Shown here one piece after another: positions 1-5,651 of a stretch of 10,005 nucleotides of DNA; the first letter of the stretch is position 1; every line of letters begins with the position of its first letter. The translations under genes and the position numbers were made by a program. The notes under the pieces are model-generated. The model did not search any database. It worked only from the letters and a program-made list of their open reading frames with translations, and was not told the DNA's origin. Origin of the DNA: an uncultured Blautia sp. (lineage in GTDB: Bacteria > Bacillota > Clostridia > Lachnospirales > Lachnospiraceae); the NCBI GenBank assembly GCA_900547615.1, contig URHH01000088.1:1-10005 (forward strand), written 5' to 3'.

Positions 1-294
1 CACAAAATTGGTGAAGTTCATGATGGCGTCCGGGATTCCCACGCCCTCATCTTTTACGTCCACGAAAAGCTCCTGCCCTTTCAGGCGGCAGGTCACCCAA
101 ATCTTATGTATCTCCCCCTCATATCCGTGTATAATGCAGTTTGTGACAGCCTCAGAGACGGCTGTCTTTAAATCAGCCACCTCCTCGAGCGTAGGGTTTA
201 ACTGCGTGCTAAACGCAGCAACTGCCACCCGTGCAAGGCTTTCATTTACTGGTCTGCTCTCAAAAACAATGGTCATTTCATTGGTGTTTTCCAT
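1..294 (-). CDS. spoIIAB: Anti-sigma F factor SpoIIAB (serine kinase), 3' part cut by window edge
   Basis: SpoIIAB binds sigma-F and holds it inactive in the predivisional cell, and it phosphorylates SpoIIAA using ATP (known from B. subtilis). The window holds the first 98 residues, ending in an open frame at base 1. Visible features are the ARVAVAAF segment (about 21-28), matching the conserved SpoIIAB N-terminus; the GHKL-family N box SEAVTNCIIHGYE (47-59) with Glu48 and Asn52 for Mg-ATP; and the G1 box DEGVGI (82-87). The ATP lid and the C-terminal end lie outside the window, so intactness cannot be judged. The ATG at 294 is preceded by AAAGGGAGGGAG (301-312), 6 bases upstream. It starts 18 bases after the spoIIAA stop, so the two genes are cotranscribed. 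sigF should follow beyond the left edge. The family call is firm. Confidence 0.96.
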   Translation of the reverse strand, partial: MENTNEMTIVFESRPVNESLARVAVAAFSTQLNPTLEEVADLKTAVSEAVTNCIIHGYEGEIHKIWVTCRLKGQELFVDVKDEGVGIPDAIMNFTNFV

Positions 295-312
295 AGTACG
301 CTCCCTCCCTTT

Positions 313-636
313 CTAAACAGCCTCCGGTTCTCTGCTGATTTCCATAAATTTGCTCACTCCTGAAATGCGGAGAATTTTTTCAATGTGACGGTTTACATGA
401 ACGGCTCTGATGCAGCCGCTGCACATGCCAAGAGTGCGGTAGCGTCCCATAATCAGCCCTATGCCGGAACTGTCCATAAATGTGGTTTCTGAAAAGTCAA
501 ATTCTATTGTCTTAATATAAATTTTTTCCATGATCCTGTCTGCTGTTCTCCGCACATAGTCGGATACCGGGTGATCCACCTCTCCCGGAAGTACGATCGT
601 AAGACAGGTTCCCTCTGTTTTAAAAACAGGTTCCAT
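313..636 (-). CDS. spoIIAA: Anti-sigma F factor antagonist SpoIIAA (STAS domain)
   Basis: SpoIIAA is the anti-anti-sigma factor. When dephosphorylated by SpoIIE in the forespore it binds SpoIIAB and frees sigma-F; SpoIIAB phosphorylates it on a serine. The protein is a single STAS domain with the signature FMDSSGIGLIMGRY; the first Ser after MD corresponds to B. subtilis Ser58 and is residue 56 from the start chosen here. Two in-frame ATGs exist, at 642 and 636. The ribosome binding site AAGGGGG (645-651) is only 2 bases from the first but 8 bases from the second, so I choose 636, giving 107 residues (B. subtilis SpoIIAA is about 117). spoIIAB follows after 18 bases. An intrinsic terminator lies upstream (710-744), so this gene should have its own promoter in the AT-rich 643-709 interval. 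Confidence 0.95.
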   Translation of the reverse strand: MEPVFKTEGTCLTIVLPGEVDHPVSDYVRRTADRIMEKIYIKTIEFDFSETTFMDSSGIGLIMGRYRTLGMCSGCIRAVHVNRHIEKILRISGVSKFMEISREPEAV

Positions 637-660
637 GATCATTTCCCCCTTATTTTCTTT

Positions 661-683
661 CTATTCCCATTTTTCAAAAAAAT
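661..683 (-). promoter_or_regulatory. Weak candidate control region of the spoIIA operon
   Basis: The 67 bases between the upstream terminator and spoIIAA are very AT-rich and must contain the operon promoter if the terminator works. On the minus strand TTTTTTGAAAA (681-671) resembles the Spo0A box TTTGTCGAAAA with two mismatches. GAAT (666-663) resembles the -10 core of sigma-H promoters. I cannot find a matching AGGA-type -35 at the right distance. In B. subtilis this operon uses sigma-H and Spo0A~P; equivalence here is inference from that model, and the match is weak. Confidence 0.2.
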
Positions 684-709
684 ATGCGTTTTTTATTATT
701 TTAAGGTAC

Positions 710-744
710 AAAAAAAGGACATACGTATCGTATATCCCCTTTTT
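710..744 (-). terminator. Rho-independent terminator after the zinc-ribbon/TPR gene
   Basis: On the minus strand an imperfect hairpin (GGGGATATACG, loop ATA, CGTATGTCC) is flanked by five A's on the 5' side and seven T's (716-710) on the 3' side. The stem has one mismatch and a small bulge. It begins 25 bases past the stop codon at 770 and separates the folC unit from spoIIA. The A-run and T-run could pair as well, so it may also work weakly in the plus direction. Confidence 0.75.
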
Positions 745-769
745 GGAGGCTTCTCATTCGCTGTGCCCG

Positions 770-2026
770 TTATTCATAGCCGCCTTCGCCGCCATCAGCC
801 ATTCCGGTATCCTCCTCGTCTGCTCCTGCTTCCGAAGAACCGTCTCCCGTTTCCGGATCCTGTTCTCCTTCTCCGTCAGAAGAGCCTTCGATTCCCGTCA
901 CGCCTGTATTATTGCAGATCGTAGTATAAATCTCTTTCATACTGTCCGGAAGGACGTCTGCGTATACTTTCTGGACTTCCACTGCCGCGCTGTCCATATC
1001 CTCCTGCTGCATGGCTGTATAGGCGTTAAAAAGCGCTTCGTAGCTCTGGCTTTTCTGTTTTTCCTCTTCTATCTGTTTCGCTGCCGCTTCTGCCGTATCG
1101 TCAGACTGCTGCGCCTCTCCCTGCGCCTTTGAAAGCTCCGCTCCCTGGCTGGCAAGAGACTCGCTGTAGTTGATGATCTGCTCGTTTGCTTCCCTGTAAA
1201 TTCCCTGGCGGATTGCCGGGACTGCAAGAAACCAGAGCGCTGCCGCTCCCGCTGCAAATCCTGCCGCCAGCGTAAAAAACAGAGGCGCTTTTGATTTTTC
1301 CCGATATGCCGCAGTCGGTACATACATATCGCTGTCTTTCTCTTTACTGTCGCTGTTTCCTTTCAGAAAGCCTCCCTTGCTTTTTTTCTCCAGGCGTGTA
1401 GTAACGCCTGTCTGCTCGTCGATCTCCCTTAAAAATCGCAGAGTCGTCGTGTTTGTCTTATCAATTTTCGCAGCTTTTTTCAGGATTCTTCTCGCCTTGT
1501 TCCACTCCTGATTTTTCATCTGGATCAGGGCAAGCAGGTGATACCCCTTGATCAGCTTTGGATTCTGAGTCAGAATTTTTCGAAGCTGAATGGCAGCCAT
1601 ATCTTCATGACCTTCTCTGCAAAGGGCAAGGGCATGGTTGTACTTTTTAATTGTTTCGTTGATTGCTTCCAGTTTATTGGAATTTGCCTGAAGCTTATTA
1701 ATATATTCCGAAGCAAGATTTCTTGCAGGCTGCAGGTTTTTGCTGATAACCCACTCGCTTAACGCCGCCACAACCTCTCCTGTCTCAAAGTATACAAGAC
1801 CCAGAAGGTTTCTCGCCTGGATATTTGACTTATTATAGGTAAGGCTCTGCTTCAGACAGCTGATTGCCCCGGAAAGGTCGCGGATACTCGCTTTTTCCAA
1901 TCCCTGATTATAGTAAAGCTTGGAAAGATACTCCACCTTTTTCTGGATCAGGACATTACAGCCGCAGCGCGGACAATAATCAAGATCCATATCCGTAAGG
2001 CGTGTGCCACAATTCATGCAGTTCAT
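770..2026 (-). CDS. Zinc-ribbon/TPR single-pass membrane protein, function unknown
   Basis: This 418-aa protein starts with a short zinc ribbon (Cys3, Cys6, Cys18, Cys21, with an additional Cys23). About four TPR-like helix pairs follow (roughly 35-68, 70-100, 126-156 and 160-190). Next come a basic/polar linker (211-247), one hydrophobic membrane segment (about 248-270), an Ala/Gln/Glu-rich probable coiled coil (280-330), a further helical region (330-372) and a Gly/Asp/Glu-rich acidic tail (about 375-418). Lysines just before the membrane segment suggest the zinc ribbon and TPRs are cytoplasmic and the coiled coil and tail are outside. TPRs usually bind other proteins, so a scaffold role is plausible, but I do not recognise a characterised homologue. 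The ATG at 2026 has AAGGAG 6 bases upstream (2033-2038). The preceding small gene ends within this RBS, so translation is likely coupled. It lies last in the folC unit and directly before spoIIA. Confidence 0.88.
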   Translation of the reverse strand: MNCMNCGTRLTDMDLDYCPRCGCNVLIQKKVEYLSKLYYNQGLEKASIRDLSGAISCLKQSLTYNKSNIQARNLLGLVYFETGEVVAALSEWVISKNLQPARNLASEYINKLQANSNKLEAINETIKKYNHALALCREGHEDMAAIQLRKILTQNPKLIKGYHLLALIQMKNQEWNKARRILKKAAKIDKTNTTTLRFLREIDEQTGVTTRLEKKSKGGFLKGNSDSKEKDSDMYVPTAAYREKSKAPLFFTLAAGFAAGAAALWFLAVPAIRQGIYREANEQIINYSESLASQGAELSKAQGEAQQSDDTAEAAAKQIEEEKQKSQSYEALFNAYTAMQQEDMDSAAVEVQKVYADVLPDSMKEIYTTICNNTGVTGIEGSSDGEGEQDPETGDGSSEAGADEEDTGMADGGEGGYE

Positions 2027-2036
2027 TGCTTTCTCC

Positions 2037-2189
2037 TTATCTTACCCGTCTGTTGCTTTTTGCTTCCCGGAGCATTTCCTGAAGAATATCCAGAATATCT
2101 GTCAGCTCTCGGTCATAAATCGCTCCTTCTGCGTCTGCCACATCGAGACATGGTTCAAACTTTTTCAGTTCCTCTTCGTAATCAATCAT
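2037..2189 (-). CDS. Small 50-aa protein of unknown function, coupled to folC
   Basis: This small gene encodes 50 residues beginning MIDYEEELKKF and ending in a basic SNRRVR tail. Its ATG (2189) lies inside the end of folC with an 8-base overlap (ATGATTGA). An AGGAG sequence at 2198-2202, within the last folC codons, is spaced 8 bases from it. Its stop (TAA, 2037-2039) overlaps the AAGGAG ribosome binding site of the next gene. Such tight packing on both sides strongly suggests a translated, coupled gene. The N-terminal half is acidic. The second half (about 26-43) reads as an amphipathic helix containing LTDILDILQEML. There is no signal peptide or membrane segment, and a single Cys14. I recognise no family. 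It might act with the downstream zinc-ribbon/TPR protein, but that is only a guess from adjacency. Confidence 0.75.
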   Translation of the reverse strand: MIDYEEELKKFEPCLDVADAEGAIYDRELTDILDILQEMLREAKSNRRVR

Positions 2190-3483
2190 ATTTTTTTCTC
2201 CTAATCACATCTTTCACTTCTCCTACAAGATAAAGGGAGCCTACACAAAACAGCATTCCGTCTTCTCCCTTTAATTTAAGAGCCAGTGGGAAGGCTTCCT
2301 CTGTCTTATCGCAAACCTGTACATCTGTACAGCCATTTTCCCGGAAAAGTTTCGCAAATTCCTCTGCCGGAACTTCACGGTACCCTCCTACCTGCGTTAC
2401 CACAACGTGGGAAAGCTTAATTTTTCCGCATATAGAGGAAATCATATCTTTATAATCCTTATCGTCTACCGCGGAAAACAGGAGCGTCAGAGGACATTCC
2501 TCCTGGAAATGTGCTGCCGTCTCCACAAATTTTTCCACGCCGTCCTCATTGTGCGCACCGTCCACAATTACGCCGGGAAGCACAGTCTCCATTCTTCCCT
2601 GCCACCTTGTGCGCAGAAGTCCGTCCTTTAAGTTTTCAACGGAAACAGGAATACTTTCCTTTAATACCTCCATTGTTTTTAAAGCAAGGGACGCATTCAT
2701 AACCTGATATTTCGCGATAAAGGGAATGGAAAATATAATATCCCCATAATACCCATTCTTCAGGGAAAAATCAATGCCTGTCCTTGTATTTTTATAAATT
2801 TCGGCATCTTCCTGTTTCACCTCAAAATAAGGGCTTTTCAGTTCTTCTGCTTTTTTCCGTATCACCTCTGCCGCTTCTTCTGAGTTGCCGTCGAAAATCA
2901 CAGGAACTCCGGGAACAATAATGCCTGCCTTCTCCCCTGCAATTTCTCCAACCGTATTTCCAAGATACTGCATATGATCCAGGCTGATGGAAGTGATCAC
3001 GCAGGCTGCCGGAGCTTCCACTGCCGTTGTGGCGTCCAGTCGTCCCCCAAGCCCTGTCTCAAGAGTCACGTAATCCACGCCTGCCTCTGCAAAAATCACC
3101 ATTCCCATAAGGAACAGCATTTCAAAATAGGTTGGGTGGTAGCTTCCCTCAGCTACAAGCTCGTCTGCAAGATGTTTTACTTTCTCAAACACATTTAAAA
3201 ATGTTTCATCATCAATTTCTGTCTCATTAATCTGGAACCGCTCGTTGATCCGCACAAGGTGCGGTGAAGTAAAAAGTCCGCAGGAATATCCCGCCTCTCT
3301 TAAAACAGACGTAATAAACGCACAGGTACTTCCCTTTCCGTTTGTTCCTGCCACATGGATCACCTTGAATTTCTTTTCCGGGCTTCCAAGTCTTCTCAAA
3401 CACTCCTTTGTATGTTCCAGGCTGTTTTTCTTTGTAAATTTCGGTGTTTCCTCAATATAAGCAACTGCTTCTTCGTAATTCAT
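2182..3483 (-). CDS. folC: Bifunctional folylpolyglutamate synthase / dihydrofolate synthase
   Basis: FolC is a cytoplasmic ATP-dependent Mur-ligase-family enzyme. It adds glutamate to dihydropteroate and/or to tetrahydrofolates, retaining folate cofactors in the cell. From the ATG at 3483 the protein is 433 residues, normal for the family. Visible motifs are the P-loop GTNGKGS (46-52), TLETGLGGRLDAT (about 140-152), SLDHMQYLG (167-175), EKAGI (184-188) with the lysine that is carbamylated in homologues, and the C-terminal-domain DGAHN (308-312). A GTG at 3498 would extend the protein by five residues. I prefer the ATG because GGTGG sits 8 bases upstream and the MNYEEAV start is typical. The gene has its own promoter (3544-3571) and overlaps the 50-aa gene downstream by 8 bases. 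Whether it has both synthase activities cannot be told from sequence alone. Confidence 0.96.
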   Translation of the reverse strand: MNYEEAVAYIEETPKFTKKNSLEHTKECLRRLGSPEKKFKVIHVAGTNGKGSTCAFITSVLREAGYSCGLFTSPHLVRINERFQINETEIDDETFLNVFEKVKHLADELVAEGSYHPTYFEMLFLMGMVIFAEAGVDYVTLETGLGGRLDATTAVEAPAACVITSISLDHMQYLGNTVGEIAGEKAGIIVPGVPVIFDGNSEEAAEVIRKKAEELKSPYFEVKQEDAEIYKNTRTGIDFSLKNGYYGDIIFSIPFIAKYQVMNASLALKTMEVLKESIPVSVENLKDGLLRTRWQGRMETVLPGVIVDGAHNEDGVEKFVETAAHFQEECPLTLLFSAVDDKDYKDMISSICGKIKLSHVVVTQVGGYREVPAEEFAKLFRENGCTDVQVCDKTEEAFPLALKLKGEDGMLFCVGSLYLVGEVKDVIRRKKYD

Positions 3484-3563
3484 AAAAAATTCCACCACTT
3501 ATCTATAATGTATTGTAAGGATTTTAAAAACCGTTACGATACCATTATATATGAGTGGTGGAA
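3484..3563 (-). terminator. 74-base palindrome plus T-run: terminator-like hairpin ending at the folC start
   Basis: The segment 3490-3563 folds on itself almost end to end. The outer arms TTCCACCACT and AGTGGTGGAA pair perfectly over 10 bp. Inner pairing continues through TATAATG/CATTATA and GTAA/TTAC to a 10-base AT loop. I count about 28 Watson-Crick pairs, three mismatches and two single-base bulges on the minus-strand RNA. Six T's (3489-3484) follow, and then the folC ATG immediately. It would end transcripts coming from the gene at 3615-5636. Its 3' arm contains the folC ribosome binding site (GGTGG) and its 5' arm contains the -10 of a promoter. It could instead be a DNA palindrome acting as an operator or a small palindromic repeat element. 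Confidence 0.55.
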
Positions 3564-3571
3564 GATGTCCA
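3544..3571 (-). promoter_or_regulatory. Sigma-A-type promoter of folC
   Basis: On the minus strand TGGACA (3571-3566, 5 of 6 to TTGACA) is followed after 16 bases by a perfect TATAAT (3549-3544). The expected transcription start is near 3537, about 54 bases before the folC ATG. The octamer GTTACGAT (3533-3540, plus strand) covers the expected start site, and two more copies lie upstream (3578-3585 and 3603-3610). The -10 lies inside the 5' arm of the large palindrome, so RNA from this promoter carries only its 3' half. Confidence 0.75.
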
Positions 3572-3576
3572 GTCCT

Positions 3577-3611
3577 AATCGTAACAAATTATCCGACACG
3601 ATGTTACGATT
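3577..3611. repeat. 10-bp perfect inverted repeat upstream of the folC promoter
   Basis: AATCGTAACA (3577-3586) and TGTTACGATT (3602-3611) are exact inverted copies separated by 15 bases. The core ATCGTAAC/GTTACGAT appears a third time at 3533-3540, over the predicted folC start site. On the plus strand the right arm runs into a short T-run, but there is no plus-strand gene to terminate. On the minus strand there is no T-run. A protein-binding operator upstream of the -35 is a reasonable reading; a hairpin at the 3' end of the upstream mRNA is another. Confidence 0.5.
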
Positions 3612-3614
3612 TTT

Positions 3615-5636
3615 CTATTCTTTATTTAATTTCCACTTATTTTCATCAAAGAGGGCATAACAGGAGCGGTCATAGCTCTTACTTAATGCCTTTCTCGTTG
3701 AACTGTTGCTTCGCTGCACAACGGACAGACGGTCAAAATCTGTAAGCTCCGTACCGGAAATAATCAGGGTAGTCGGATTCACATACACCGTATCGTACCA
3801 GTCGCCGTTTAATTTCACCTGACTGGACGGCGTAAAGTTTGTACCGTGGATATAATATGTAAAGTCCGAAAGCGAAACAAGCGAAATGGAATCAAGAGTC
3901 ACGTCGTAAAGTCCCATTTTCATCTTTGTCCGCTCAAAAGGATTTTCTCCGTCATACGCGTATCTCTCTCCGTAAAGAAGGTCATACTGAAGCGTTTCCA
4001 GATCTACCTGGTAATTCTTTGTATTTCTTCTTGCCTGGTGATAACGGAAAACTGTTCCCTCGTGGATTCCTACCCGGTCGAGAACCTCCGCTGCCATCTG
4101 ATATGCCGCAAGGTTTTCATCCTTTTTCTCAAGTCCGAAATTATCCCAGATGACATATTCTGTCTGGAAAAGGTACTTGTTTTTTACGTCCTCTACTGTA
4201 AGATCCATAGTAGGAAGATGATCGCCGTACATTACAAGAACCACGTCCTCGGGATATTCTGAAAGTGTATCTGTAAGCTCTTTTACAAAATTATCCATTG
4301 CCCGGATCTCGTTTACATAGTATTCCCACTTATTATCCTGCTCCTCTGTGGGAGAACCGGAAACCGTAATTTCCGGATCGTTTAAAACAGGCTCTGCCGG
4401 ATAATCTCCATGCCCCTGCACGGAAATGGTATACACATAATCCGGTTCCTCTGTGGCGTCCATACACTTGATGATTTCATCTGTAAGGATTTCGTCCTTT
4501 ACCCAGCCTAACAGGTTTTTCTCGTCTTCTTCCGCCATATATTCTTCGGAAGTAAAGGTGTCAAATCCCAGATTTGGGAAAATACTTCTTCTTCCGTAGA
4601 AATTCGCCTCGTTGTTATGAATAGCATGTGTGGCGTATCCCAGATTCTTTAAAACATAAGGGGCGCTTTCACATGTGGTTTCCTTTAGAATACTCTTATA
4701 CGGATATTCTCCAGGTCCAAAATAATGAAGACTCATTCCCGTGATTGTCTCAAATTCTGTATTTGCCGTACCTGCGCCCACGGAGGGAACTTTAAAATAT
4801 CCTGAAGAATATTCCTTCATCAGTTTCCGGAAGGTCGGAATCGGGTCTTCCGATATATTCAGGTAATTTACAAGCGTTGGGTCAAAAAAGGATTCCAGTT
4901 GCAAAAACAGAATATTCGGCTTTTTCTCCTCTTTTGTTTTCGGAAGATTTTCTTCCGTATTCTGGATCCTGTCTATCTCTTCCGGGGAGTAATCCCTGGG
5001 GCAGCTGATTCCCGTATTGAAAATCGTAGTTGCCAGACAGTAGGGATACCCGTAATCCTCGTAAGCGAAGGCGATATTTCCAAAATAATTGGATAACACT
5101 CTCTTTTCCAGTGCAAGCTGTGTAATGCCGCCAAAAGCAAGCACTCCGGCAAGCACAAGAGGAATATTGTAACGATATTTCAAAGGTCCTTTATACTTTG
5201 GCGCTTTGATAAACATTCCCAGAAGAATCACTGCCAGAATGCCCAGTACGATGTACACAAGGGTAACACCATACGAGGGCAGATATTTCTTGGCAATAGC
5301 AAGTCCGTCTGTCACCATCGCAATATCCGGTCCTGTAAAAGGAGTAACACGGTTCATAAGAAGAATACCGTTTGTGATTCCGAGGAGCAGCCAGAATATG
5401 CTGACAAATGCTCTCCAGAATACTCGTCTCCGAAACAGATAGGAAATAAGCATTGTAGTAAAAATAAATCCTGCGTTATATGCAAATACAAGGGGTTTAT
5501 TTACCATAAAATGCCATGCTTCCGCAAAAGAATGACGGCTCATCGCCTCAATTATAAAGTACATAACCGCGCAGCCCAGAGCCTGAAGGATCAGGGAAAT
5601 CCTGTTACAGAAATCACAGAGCTTTTGCTTATTCAT
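3615..5636 (-). CDS. LTA synthase/sulfatase-family membrane protein (phosphoglycerol transferase-like)
   Basis: This 673-aa protein has about five N-terminal membrane segments (roughly 12-30, 52-69, 73-93, 122-143 and 157-176). A linker leads to an extracytoplasmic sulfatase-fold catalytic domain (about 238-540). Metal and active-site motifs are visible: LQLESF with Glu248, GTANTEFETITG with Thr290 as the expected nucleophile, SVQGHGDYP with His409, and YGDHLP with Asp472 and His473. These match the LtaS group, which moves glycerophosphate from phosphatidylglycerol to cell-surface polymers. The polymer and donor here are unknown, so I give no symbol. After the catalytic domain, residues about 575-642 contain IHGTNFTPSSQVKLNG, resembling an IPT/TIG-type immunoglobulin-like beta domain that classical LtaS proteins lack. 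The ATG at 5636 has AAGGAG 7 bases upstream and lies 15 bases after the valS stop, so it is cotranscribed with valS. Confidence 0.92.
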   Translation of the reverse strand: MNKQKLCDFCNRISLILQALGCAVMYFIIEAMSRHSFAEAWHFMVNKPLVFAYNAGFIFTTMLISYLFRRRVFWRAFVSIFWLLLGITNGILLMNRVTPFTGPDIAMVTDGLAIAKKYLPSYGVTLVYIVLGILAVILLGMFIKAPKYKGPLKYRYNIPLVLAGVLAFGGITQLALEKRVLSNYFGNIAFAYEDYGYPYCLATTIFNTGISCPRDYSPEEIDRIQNTEENLPKTKEEKKPNILFLQLESFFDPTLVNYLNISEDPIPTFRKLMKEYSSGYFKVPSVGAGTANTEFETITGMSLHYFGPGEYPYKSILKETTCESAPYVLKNLGYATHAIHNNEANFYGRRSIFPNLGFDTFTSEEYMAEEDEKNLLGWVKDEILTDEIIKCMDATEEPDYVYTISVQGHGDYPAEPVLNDPEITVSGSPTEEQDNKWEYYVNEIRAMDNFVKELTDTLSEYPEDVVLVMYGDHLPTMDLTVEDVKNKYLFQTEYVIWDNFGLEKKDENLAAYQMAAEVLDRVGIHEGTVFRYHQARRNTKNYQVDLETLQYDLLYGERYAYDGENPFERTKMKMGLYDVTLDSISLVSLSDFTYYIHGTNFTPSSQVKLNGDWYDTVYVNPTTLIISGTELTDFDRLSVVQRSNSSTRKALSKSYDRSCYALFDENKWKLNKE

Positions 5637-5651
5637 TCAACCACTCCTTTA

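Noticed and set aside
635..1132. Plus-strand open frame of 165 codons crossing the spoIIA upstream region and the end of the TPR gene.
   Set aside because: It is antisense to the acidic Gly-rich tail of the TPR protein, runs through the terminator hairpin, and its Ser/Phe/Arg-rich product looks like a reverse-complement shadow.
3577..3611. Terminator of the LtaS-like gene formed by the 10-bp inverted repeat.
   Set aside because: On the minus strand no T-run follows the stem. The 74-base hairpin with six T's downstream is a better terminator candidate.
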